This document shows positions 42,815-52,000 of a DNA stretch of 64,000 bases, piece after piece (the first letter of the stretch is position 1; each line of letters starts with the position of its first letter). Where the stretch lies: NCBI RefSeq assembly GCF_900103475.1, contig NZ_FNHG01000001.1:186001-250000 (forward strand), given 5' to 3'. The DNA is from Maricaulis salignorans. Lineage in GTDB: Bacteria; Pseudomonadota; Alphaproteobacteria; Caulobacterales; Maricaulaceae. Under the pieces are notes generated by a model. It saw only the letters and a program-made list of their open reading frames with translations. It searched no databases and was not told the origin of the DNA. The translations under genes were made by a program, and so were the position numbers.

Positions 42815-44662
42815 ATGAACCGAAGTTGGGGTGTAATTGGGGCCATCCTGACCATAGGCCTGATAATCGCGGCAAGTATATGGCTGAGCCGCCCGCCCGC
42901 TTTCCTGCGTGGGCTGAATGGACCCGCTGCCGTGAGCGCAGATATCGAAGCCGAGCTGGCGGACTGGCGCGACTACGAGACCGGTAGCGCGTCGCGGTTA
43001 GCGATTCTCCTGACCGACGAGGATTCTGCCTGGCTGGGCCTGGTGCACGGGCTGCGCACGATCGGTGTGCCTTTTATCATCACCCGCGATGCTGCGCGTG
43101 CCGTTCAGCATTCCACAATTCTGGCCTATCCGATTATTTCTGGCGCCCTCCTCGAGCCGGTCGAGCTCGACAGCTTGCGTCAATATGTGGCCGGCGGGGG
43201 CACGCTGATCGCGACCCAGGTACTCGGCGGCGGGTTGCAGGATGTGTTTGGCTTCGAGCGTCTGGAGGAGGGACGTGATCACTATGAGGTCAGCTTCGGG
43301 TCGGGTCAGGTCCTCACCGGCTTTCTCACCGGCCCGCGCGAACAGGTTGTCAGGCTGGGCAATCCGGAACGGCCGGAGGGCTGGATCGGCACCCAATCCT
43401 TCGTTGGCGCGCAAACCGTGCTCGGTCGTTACCAGGATGGCGCAGCGGCTTTCATCGCCCGGTCCCATGCCGGCGGTGGCCAGGCCTATGCATTGGGTTT
43501 TGACCTTGGCTTCTTCATTCTGCGCGCCAATTCGGGTCGCGACGAGGGTGCCGGGCGCGATTATGCCAATGGCTATGAGCCATCAGTGGATGTCTGGTTG
43601 CGTCTGGTGCGTGCCATTTACCGGGACGCGCCCGACGCGGTGACCCTGGCGACAGTGCCCGACGGGCAAGCGCTGGCCAGCATCATAACCTTTGATGTCG
43701 ACTACCAGTACTCCGTGGCGAATATGGCAGCCTATGCCGATGTACTCACGGACCACGGCGTGCATGGCACCTTCTTCATCCAAACCAAGTATTTTCGCGA
43801 CTATCTCGACCGCAGTTTCTTTGATCAGTCCGCCTTTGCCGCCATTCGGGAATTGCAGCGCCAGGGCATGGAGATCGGCAGCCACTCCGTTAGTCATACC
43901 GATGTTTTCTCCGATCTACCGCTGGGGAGTGGCGAGGAGCGATACCCTGGGTATCAGCCGCGGGTTGGCGGCGTCGGCGATACGCGCCATGCTTCGGTGC
44001 TTGGAGAACTCCGCGTCAGCCGGTTCCTTCTCGAAGCTCTGACGGGGGAGACCGTCACGTCCTTCAGGCCGGGCTATCTAGCGACGCCGGACAGCTTGCC
44101 TGAGGCGCTGGAGGCCAGTGGATACCGCTTTTCGACCTCGATCAGCTCCGGGACAGCGCTCACGCATCTGCCGTACAGGGCAAATTTCGGCCGTCGCTAT
44201 GCCAGCGAAACCGCGATCTTTGAATTCCCGATTTCCCTAGAGGACGAGCAGCCCGTTCTCGATGGTGACAGGTTGGCGGCCGGGATCGACCTTGCTGCGT
44301 CGCTGGCCAGGTATGGCGGGGTCAATGTCGTCCTGATTCACCCCAATGAGACAGGTGAAAAACTGGCCATGCTCGATGGACTGCTAACGGCAATCGGCCC
44401 CAATTCATGGATCGGCACTCTCCAGGCATTTGGCGACTGGTGGGCGGTGCGCGACACGGTCCAAGTGGATGTCAGCCTGGGGGAGCAGACGATTGCGCTG
44501 GTCATGACGACGGATGCGCCGATCGAGGGCCTTACCGTTCAGATTCCAGAGACCTGGCGGCCGGTCACGCCCCTGCGCGAAGGGGCCAGCCTGGAGGCTG
44601 GTGTACTGGTCTTGCCGGCGTTCAATGACCGGCTCGAAATCGAGTTTCGCGACAGCGAATAG
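42815..44662 (+). CDS. Membrane-anchored polysaccharide deacetylase (NodB-like) with N-terminal extension
   Basis: A 615-residue protein. A membrane span (residues 7-26) precedes a periplasmic N-terminal region of about 260 residues that includes a Rossmann-like stretch (SRLAILLTDEDSAWLGLVHG, TLIATQVLGGG). The catalytic NodB domain has TFDVDY (first Asp near residue 294), the metal His pair in GSHSVSHTD (near residue 360), and FRPGYLATPDS. It would remove N-acetyl groups from a polysaccharide in the periplasm. The ATG has GAGGGA 4 nt upstream; the open frame to 42728 is ignored. Divergent from the exported TIM-barrel gene. Confidence 0.82.
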   Translation: MNRSWGVIGAILTIGLIIAASIWLSRPPAFLRGLNGPAAVSADIEAELADWRDYETGSASRLAILLTDEDSAWLGLVHGLRTIGVPFIITRDAARAVQHSTILAYPIISGALLEPVELDSLRQYVAGGGTLIATQVLGGGLQDVFGFERLEEGRDHYEVSFGSGQVLTGFLTGPREQVVRLGNPERPEGWIGTQSFVGAQTVLGRYQDGAAAFIARSHAGGGQAYALGFDLGFFILRANSGRDEGAGRDYANGYEPSVDVWLRLVRAIYRDAPDAVTLATVPDGQALASIITFDVDYQYSVANMAAYADVLTDHGVHGTFFIQTKYFRDYLDRSFFDQSAFAAIRELQRQGMEIGSHSVSHTDVFSDLPLGSGEERYPGYQPRVGGVGDTRHASVLGELRVSRFLLEALTGETVTSFRPGYLATPDSLPEALEASGYRFSTSISSGTALTHLPYRANFGRRYASETAIFEFPISLEDEQPVLDGDRLAAGIDLAASLARYGGVNVVLIHPNETGEKLAMLDGLLTAIGPNSWIGTLQAFGDWWAVRDTVQVDVSLGEQTIALVMTTDAPIEGLTVQIPETWRPVTPLREGASLEAGVLVLPAFNDRLEIEFRDSE

Positions 44663-44839
44663 GGGATACGGCATTCTGTTCGGTCCAGATTGTGATCTGA
44701 AACGCGGCACGGACCGCAGCGCATGCGTCTGATGCTCCGGTTGGTGTCTCCCTGGAGCATGCGATAGGGTTCCGGGCGTGCTGGAGAGCGCAGTGTGGAG
44801 CCTGTCAGGTGGCACTCCGCAGGATGGAGCCGGTAGAAA

Positions 44840-45496
44840 ATGCTTGCGAGCCTTCGAATTGCGCTTGTCGATGATCACCGGATGTTTGCCGACGGCTTCA
44901 GCGCGCTGCTGTCGAGCATGCGCGAGGATTATACGGTCGAGGTTTTTAGCGAGCCGGTCGAGTTCCTGAAGACGTTCGGCGCGGCCCCAACCTATGATCT
45001 GATCATTCTCGATCTGGTGATGCGTTCGATGAACGGGCTCGTCGTGCTCGCCGCGGTCCGCGAGCAAAAACCGCGTACGCCGGTGTTGATGCTTTCCGGC
45101 ATCGGTGCGGAACCGCCGCTGGCGGAGATGAGAAGGCTGGGCGCGCGGGGTTTCGTCCATAAATCGGCTGACACCGGAGAGTTGATCGCTGCCGTCGATG
45201 TCATCCTGGCGGGCGGCACGTGTTTCGACGGGCCGCAAACCCGCGTTATGGCTCGCGCCGGCGAGGCGGCGGATGTCTGGCAATCGAAGTCCGAACGGCA
45301 ATTGCCCAAGCTTGGGCCGAGGCAGCTGGAAATACTCGATCTCATGGGGCAGGGGGCGACCAACAAGGATATCGCCGGCCGGCTCAATATCAGCGAGAAC
45401 ACGGTGAAGTCCCATATGCGCTCGATCTTCCAGGCGCTGGATTCGCATACGCGGACGGCCTGTATGAGAAAGGCGCAGGCGCTTGGGCTGATCTAG
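44840..45496 (+). CDS. NarL/LuxR-family response regulator
   Basis: A 218-residue response regulator: a receiver domain (LRIALVDDHRMFADGF, phospho-Asp in DLIILDLVMRSMNG near residue 56, conserved Lys in FVHKSAD) and a LuxR-type HTH (LGPRQLEILDLMGQGATNKD then SENTVKSHMRSIF). It is convergent with the hybrid histidine kinase gene, overlapping by 4 bp at the 3' ends, and lies 177 bp after the deacetylase gene. It could be the output of the local phosphorelay and regulate the polysaccharide genes; this is inferred from position. Confidence 0.9.
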   Translation: MLASLRIALVDDHRMFADGFSALLSSMREDYTVEVFSEPVEFLKTFGAAPTYDLIILDLVMRSMNGLVVLAAVREQKPRTPVLMLSGIGAEPPLAEMRRLGARGFVHKSADTGELIAAVDVILAGGTCFDGPQTRVMARAGEAADVWQSKSERQLPKLGPRQLEILDLMGQGATNKDIAGRLNISENTVKSHMRSIFQALDSHTRTACMRKAQALGLI

Positions 45497-47274
45497 CCTG
45501 CCGATGGGCGCAGGATGTCGAGCAGGACGCCATGAAGCTGGTCAGCCTCGGTCGGCTTGGGCAGGACCGTGATGTGCTCCATGCCGGCGATGGCCTCGAA
45601 TTGATAGATGTCGCCAGTCAGGAGAATGGCCGGGATATCAGCCACAACCTCGGAACGCAGGGCCTTGACCGTCTCCACCCCGTCCTCACCGGCGGCGAGA
45701 CGCTTGTCGACGATCAACACGTCAGGCTCGGCATCAGCCCAGGATAGTAATTCCAGCGCTTCGCGGCCGGACATGGCGGCGATGACGCGGCAACCCCAAT
45801 CGGTGAGGAGCATGGTCAGGCTCTCGCGCACGCTGGCCTCATCCTCGACCAGCACGACCAGCGGGCTTTCGGGTATCTTGCCACGCGGTTGCGGATCGCC
45901 CGGCGCGTCGGGGAGCGAAGCGGCGAGGGCCAGCACGATGCCGGCGCATGTCCCCTCGCCCGGCGTCGAGTCGAACCGCAGCTCGATATCAAGCTTGCGC
46001 GCCAACTGGCGCACGATGGTCAGGCCGAGCCCGAGCCCCACTTCATTGCCGGTATGGCTCGCGTCGAGCTGGACATATTCATCGAAGATGCGGTCTCGCT
46101 CGGTTGTCGAAACGCCAGGTCCGTCATCGCAGACCTCTACGAAAAGCGCGCCGTCCTGCAGGGCATGGCGCAGCACCACTTGGCCGCCAGCGGGGGTGAA
46201 TTTGATAGCGTTGGACAAGAGATTGCGCAGGATGCGGGTGACCAGGAGCGGATCGCTATTCACCGCCAACTTCGCAGGGATAATGGCGAGTTCAACCCGG
46301 TTGGCGCGCGCCATGCCCGTAAACTCGGCACGCAAATCCTGCAGGACTTCCTCTAGCGGAAAACCGCGCGTGCGAGCGACAATGGCGCCGCTATCCAGTC
46401 GGGCCGTTTCCACGAGCGCCTGCAAGAGCTGCTGCTGGCTGCGCCAACAGGCCTCGATTTTGTCAAGCAGTTCGAGCTGGGTGGGCTGGTCGAGGGTGCG
46501 GCGCATGGCGCCGATGAAAAAGCCTTGCGCCTGGAGTGGCTGCGACATGTCATGGCTGGTCGCGGCAAGAAAGCGCGACTTGCTGGCGCTGGCGCGTTCG
46601 ATGATGCGGTTCTGCTCCTGTAATTGCCGCGTCAGGTCCCGGGTGCGCTCGGCGGCGAGACTGGCGATTGTCTGCACTTCGGCGCGGGCGCTGACCAGCA
46701 GGCCGAAGGCGTAATAGATCAGCAGTCCGATCCCGATCAGCCGCAAGGGACCATCGACCGTCAGCAGCCAATAGCCCGCGAAAGGCAGGAGCGTGGCCGA
46801 GGCGAGGCTGATGAAGGTGCGCCGGTATTCCGAACTTGGCATCATGCCGCCGACGGTGATCGAGAACACCATATTGGTGGCGATGAACATGTTGAGCAGC
46901 GAGCTCGGGTCAAGATAGGCGCTGGCCAGACCGCCCCAGACCAGACCGGTGAGGCCGGAGATGATCGTGTGCCCGGTCAGATAGCGCCGGTAATTGCCGG
47001 CATTGATGCCGTGCGGGGCCATCAGTCTCGCATAGGCATAGACCACGCCGATCATGGCGCCGGTGCAGGCCAGCCAGATCGCCGCGAAGCGCAAATCACC
47101 GGTCAGGCTGACCAGGACGGCGAGATAGAGCGTCACGCCCGAGACGATCAGGCAGGACAGGCCGGTGCGGGCGTGCAGCAATTGCGCCTGGCCGAGATGG
47201 ACCTGGCTGAGACCATCGCTCTCATCCGCCATCGAGCGGAGTTTGGCCGGTTGCTCCTGGATTGTCTCGCTCAT
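45493..47274 (-). CDS. Hybrid sensor histidine kinase (membrane sensor, HisKA, HATPase, REC)
   Basis: A 593-residue kinase. About six membrane spans occupy residues 40-190. A coiled linker leads to HisKA (SKSRFLAATSHDMSQPL; His near residue 241), then HATPase_c (NLLSNAIKFTPAGG; CDDGPGVSTTERDRIFDEY; GLGLGLTIV), and a C-terminal receiver (LVEDEASVRESLTMLL; LIVDKRLAAGEDG, Asp near residue 518). The ATG at 47274 is taken, after a GGAAGG. The internal receiver suits a relay through the Hpt protein encoded at 40060-41211. No periplasmic sensor domain of note is seen. Confidence 0.9.
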   Translation of the reverse strand: MSETIQEQPAKLRSMADESDGLSQVHLGQAQLLHARTGLSCLIVSGVTLYLAVLVSLTGDLRFAAIWLACTGAMIGVVYAYARLMAPHGINAGNYRRYLTGHTIISGLTGLVWGGLASAYLDPSSLLNMFIATNMVFSITVGGMMPSSEYRRTFISLASATLLPFAGYWLLTVDGPLRLIGIGLLIYYAFGLLVSARAEVQTIASLAAERTRDLTRQLQEQNRIIERASASKSRFLAATSHDMSQPLQAQGFFIGAMRRTLDQPTQLELLDKIEACWRSQQQLLQALVETARLDSGAIVARTRGFPLEEVLQDLRAEFTGMARANRVELAIIPAKLAVNSDPLLVTRILRNLLSNAIKFTPAGGQVVLRHALQDGALFVEVCDDGPGVSTTERDRIFDEYVQLDASHTGNEVGLGLGLTIVRQLARKLDIELRFDSTPGEGTCAGIVLALAASLPDAPGDPQPRGKIPESPLVVLVEDEASVRESLTMLLTDWGCRVIAAMSGREALELLSWADAEPDVLIVDKRLAAGEDGVETVKALRSEVVADIPAILLTGDIYQFEAIAGMEHITVLPKPTEADQLHGVLLDILRPSAG

Positions 47275-47376
47275 CTGGGGCCTTCCAGGAGGGATGGGGC
47301 GAGCGCTCCCGCCCGTGCAAACTGCGACAATGCCAGCCTGTGCTGCGGCGCTCAACCGCCCGAACGGGTGATGCGC

Positions 47377-48774
47377 TCAGCTCCCGGTACGGGGCCTGGC
47401 CAGATCGGCGACAATTTCACGATGCCGCTCGCGGCTGAGCGGATAGCCCCAGACAATGGCGATCATCGCAGCCATCAGGCCGGCGGGCAGCCAGGAGATC
47501 ATCGCGATGATCGTCGATTGCGCCACCGGGGTCTGGACGGCATCCGCTGTGTAACCCGACCAGGCGAGCAAGCCACCGGCCAGCAGGGCCGCCAGTCCGG
47601 CCGCGCATTTCTGGACGAAGGTGGTCAGCCCGAAAGTGCGTGCCTCGACCCGCACCCCGGTCTTGAGTTCACCGAAATCGATCACATCGGGCACCATCGA
47701 CCAGAACATGACCGGCAGGGCGGCGCTGCCTATGCCGACCAGGCCGACGCTGACGAGGATCAGGGCCGGACCGGCGGTCGGCGCGATGGCGATCAGCAGA
47801 TAGCCGGCCAGGGCGGTGATGATGCCGGCCAGCATGGCAAAACGTTTCGAGCTTCGCGCCGAAAGCATCATCCATAGGGGGGCGGTGACGATCATCGCCA
47901 GGGCCGGTGTGGCCAGGACGGGCAAGGCGAGCTCGGGCCGGGCCAGTACATGATTGAGGAAATACAGCATATTCTGGGTGAACAGGCCGAAACCGATTGT
48001 CGCCAGCAGCATCAGGGCCAGCAGGCGCTGCAGCGGCGGATTGCGCAGCATGCCTGACCAGAGATCCCCCAGATCGCCCAGATATCCTGTTGCCGGCGGC
48101 GGTGGTGAGGCGGTCGGGGTTTCGCGAATGCCGAGGCTGGAGAGCAGCAACACGGCGGCGGCGAGCGCTCCGGTGGCGATGGCGGCGAGGCGATAGCCGG
48201 CACCTTCGCCGGATTCGGCCGCCATCTGCACGATCAGCGGCGTCGCGATTGCAACAGCCAGCCCGCCAATGGCCGCGCCGACCACGCGCACGGCCGACAG
48301 GGCGGTGCGGACATCGCCATCGCGGGTCAGGCGTGCGGGCAGGGCGCTATAGGGCATGGCGGCGCAGGTGAAGGCGGTGCGGAAGGCCAGATGGCTGACC
48401 AGGGCCCCGATCGCGGTAACCGCCGCGCCGCCGGCCGGGATCGCAAACATCGCAGCATAGGTGAGCCCGACCGGCAGGGCGGCCCAGCCGATGATGCGGC
48501 CATAGCGACCGGTGCGGGCGGCGTGGCGCTCGGCCCAGGTGGCGATCAGCGGGTCGGAGACGGCATCCCAGACCATCCCTGCCAGATAGATCGCGCCCGC
48601 GACCCACGGCGCCAGGTGCAGGATGTCGGTATAGAAATAGAGCAGGAAAAGCGCCGCCCCCTGCCAGACCAGCACGAAGCCCAGATCGCCGGCGCCATAG
48701 CTCGCGCGGGTCACAATGCTCACCCTGTTTGCGGTCTCGGCTGCCGTTTCAGACGCAGGATCAAGCTCGGACAT
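47377..48774 (-). CDS. GPH/MFS-type glycoside-cation symporter family transporter
   Basis: A 465-residue transporter with twelve predicted membrane spans. Family marks are SYGAGDLGFVLVWQGAALFL and FYTD near the N-terminus, IYLAGMVWDAVSDPLIATW (the GPH D-x-x-x-DP motif) and RTGRYGRIIGWAALPVG. Members carry sugars or glycosides with Na+ or H+. The ATG at 48774 is chosen; the track's TTG two codons upstream is less likely. Same strand as the histidine kinase, 102 bp upstream. Substrate unknown. Confidence 0.85.
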   Translation of the reverse strand: MSELDPASETAAETANRVSIVTRASYGAGDLGFVLVWQGAALFLLYFYTDILHLAPWVAGAIYLAGMVWDAVSDPLIATWAERHAARTGRYGRIIGWAALPVGLTYAAMFAIPAGGAAVTAIGALVSHLAFRTAFTCAAMPYSALPARLTRDGDVRTALSAVRVVGAAIGGLAVAIATPLIVQMAAESGEGAGYRLAAIATGALAAAVLLLSSLGIRETPTASPPPPATGYLGDLGDLWSGMLRNPPLQRLLALMLLATIGFGLFTQNMLYFLNHVLARPELALPVLATPALAMIVTAPLWMMLSARSSKRFAMLAGIITALAGYLLIAIAPTAGPALILVSVGLVGIGSAALPVMFWSMVPDVIDFGELKTGVRVEARTFGLTTFVQKCAAGLAALLAGGLLAWSGYTADAVQTPVAQSTIIAMISWLPAGLMAAMIAIVWGYPLSRERHREIVADLARPRTGS

Positions 48775-48820
48775 GGGCAAATCTCTGGGGGACAGGTTTT
48801 TTCAGGAAAGCGGTGAGAAC

Positions 48821-48834
48821 CACCCATATGGGTG
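48821..48834. promoter_or_regulatory. Perfect 14-bp palindrome in a divergent intergenic region
   Basis: CACCCATATGGGTG reads the same on both strands. It lies 47 bp upstream of the transporter gene (leftward) and about 190 bp upstream of the giant autotransporter gene (rightward). Palindromes of this size are typical operators for LacI- or TetR-type dimers; no such regulator gene is adjacent. Confidence 0.45.
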
Positions 48835-49022
48835 ATTGATGCTGGTGCCAATACATCGCCCAATCAAGTTGAAATCCAACCCTTATTTACGCTCAACCCC
48901 AAATTGGGCGTGGAGCCGGGTTGGGGGTGCGCGCGAAGCCCGCAGGGCATTGCGACAGGCGGGTGGCGGCTTCGGGGGGGAGTCGCCGTCCGTCGCGCGC
49001 CGGGATTAGAGGGAGTGGCAAG

Positions 49023-52000
49023 ATGATCGGTTTTGGTTCGGCTGCATTTGGCAGGCTCGTCCGCATGTGTCGCGGCACTGGTGCGAAAACGGCGGGGCTG
49101 GTGACGGCCATGCTCGCCGCTGCCCTCGTTGCGGGCGCAGGCCTGACGCCCGGCGCCGAGGCAAGCGATCCCGCGCCGCGCCTCTTGTCCACGGGGGGGC
49201 CGACCTACACCAATGCCGATTCGTTCACCGCCTCGCTCCAATTCAATGCGAATGTGCGCAATGTCGATCCGTCCGACTTCGAGGTGATCGGTTCGACCGC
49301 TACCATCACTGGCTGGACCGCCGTCAGCGCCTCGTATTATTGGGCTGAAGTCTCCGGTGGCGACTTGGCGGATATGAACGGGGAGGTCTGGGTCCGACTC
49401 AAGGCAGGTCAGGATATCGAGAGTCTGACCGGGGTTGCGCTGACCGACCTGGCTGCCGTGTCTGAATCGCCCATCACGATCGACAATACCGTGCCGGAGT
49501 GCGCCTTTGCCACGACGGCGGCTGCGCCGGTGACCGATGTATTTACCGTGACCATGACCTGTACGCCGCAGGCCGGATGGTCCGACATTATTGTCGCGTT
49601 CACCCAATCCGATCTCGTGGTGGGTAATGCCGTGGTAGAGAGTTTTTCCTTTGGGGGGGCGTACACCGCCTCCTTCACCCTCCGGCCGTCCGCCACCGGC
49701 ACCGTAACGGTCGATCTTCCCGCTGGCAGCCTGTATGATGATGCCAGCAACCCGAATCCGGCCGCGCCGCAATTTTCGATCGCGGCCGATTTGAGCCCGC
49801 CAACCATACTCTCGATCGAACGCGCCGACCCTTTGAGCGAGACGACAAACGAGGATTACCTCTGGTGGCTTGTTGCGTTTTCCAAGCCTGTGACCGGAGT
49901 GGATGAGACTGATTTCAGCGTGACCGGCAGCACTGCCACGGTTCTCACCGCACAGTCGGCCGGCGGAAATGCCTGGCAAGTCCGGATAGGCGGCGGCGAC
50001 CTCGCCGGGCTGGAGGGGATCGTGTCCCTCGGCGTCTCTGCTTCACAGGATATCGAAGACACCGACGGCCGCGCCTTGGTCGATGTGACCCCGTCAGGGG
50101 CCAATGAAAACTATTTCGATGTTTCGAATACCGCGCCGGTTCTGGCCCATATTCGCCGAGTGACTTCGACATCGGAGCTGACAAACGCAACGGAATTGAC
50201 GTGGGACTTCCAGTTCTCGAGCATTTCGTCTGGCTACAGTCTTCCACCTGAAGCCTTCAGGGTGCGGAATGTGAACGTGGGGACGATCGAGGTGGAGCGT
50301 TATTCGGTCGGCTTCTATGTCACGGCATCCGGCGGCGATCTGCTGACGTATGAGGGCGGCCTCTATATCAGTATTGAGGGTGGCCCCTATCCCGACGAGT
50401 ATGGCAACAACCTGGGGAGCTATGTTGCCACCGGCACCAAGGAAACTGCCTATACGCTTGATCGCACAGCGCCCGTCGTGGAGTTCATCATCGACACGGA
50501 TGAGGTTGAGGAGACGGGTCAGCTTACGCTCATTATGTTGTCCAGCGAGCGATTGACCGGGCTTGAGCTGGATGAATTCATAGTCGGAAATGGCACGGCC
50601 TCAGACCTCAGGACCTTCGGGAACGGGTATGTCGCCACGATTACGCCAGCAGGCGACGGACTGGTGACGGTTGATCTCGCCGCGGGCGCGGCGACCGATA
50701 TCGCGGGCAATGGCCATGCGGCGCCGGAGCAGGCCTCCTACCTGTATGACTTTACGCCGCCCAGCGTGACGTCTGTCGAATTTGTCACCACTGGTGGCTC
50801 TCCGACCAATTCCGATACCTTGACATGGGCCGTCAGCTTTTCGGAACAGCTCGACAATGTCTCCGAAGACGATTTTCGTGTGGCCGGGACCACGGCGACC
50901 ATCACTTCTGTGACGCAGTCACAGCCCACGGTCTATGTCGTGGAAGCGGCCGGTGGAGATCTCGCCTCGCTCAATGGACCGGTCGAACTCGAACTGGGCT
51001 ATGATTCTGACGCCACGGATGCCGGTGGGTTTTGGCTCGAAACGCTCGCTCCGAGCGGCGGGACGGATGAGCGCATCGTCACGGTCGACAATCTCGGCCC
51101 GACGCCGCAGCTGTCGCTGGACGACTCGAGTGGCTATTCGAGCGGCGATTTTGTGGTGAACGTCACATTCGACGAGGTGGTCACCGGCTTCACGGCGGCC
51201 GATCTGACCCTCACCAATGCCACGGCGGCCATTCTGGCCCAGGACGGCGACTCCTTCTCCTTCACCATCTCGCCGCTGGCCGAGGGCGAGGTGACGATCG
51301 CCATCGCCGCGGGCGTGATGACCGATATTGCGGGGAATGACAGTCTGGCCGGGGATGAAACCTTGAGCGTGGCCCATGATCTCTCGGTGCCAGAGCTCGT
51401 TTCGATCGAACGCGCCGGGCCCACCGAAATAACCGATTCCGACACTCTCGCATGGATCGTCACGTTCTCGGAACCCGTCATCAACCTGGAAGAATCGGAT
51501 TTCGCGCTCGATGGCACGACGGCAAGCTTCTACGTCAGGCCTTACGGCTCTGGTGGATTCGCCGGACCTGCGAGAGCCGTCGCGGCGGAGACGGGCCCCG
51601 AGGCCTACCGAGTGGTGGCCTATGGCGGTGATTTGCCGTCCCTGAACGGTGTGGTGACGCTGTCACTTCTGGCCGGAAATGATATTGCCGACTATAGCGG
51701 GCAATCCTTGGCCAGTCTGACGCCGACCGGCGCCAATGAGACGACATACACGCTCGTCAATGACGTGATCGCGCCGACGGTGGTTCTGTCCTCGGCAGAA
51801 ACCGGACCGGTTGCCGGCGCATTCACGCTCGACATTGTCTTCTCTGAGTCCGTGAGCCGCCTGGCTCTACAGGACATCGTCGTCAGCAATGGCACCGCCT
51901 CGGATTTCTCCGGCACGGCTCTGCCTGAGGAGAACGCGCCCCGTGACGGAACGGTGCACGCCGGCGTCGAACCGAGCCAGGCTGAATATACGGTCACGAT

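Noticed and set aside
48864-49979. A 371-codon minus-strand frame at the start of the giant autotransporter
   Set aside because: It overlaps the promoter, signal peptide and first Ig repeats of the real gene and shows no recognisable domain.
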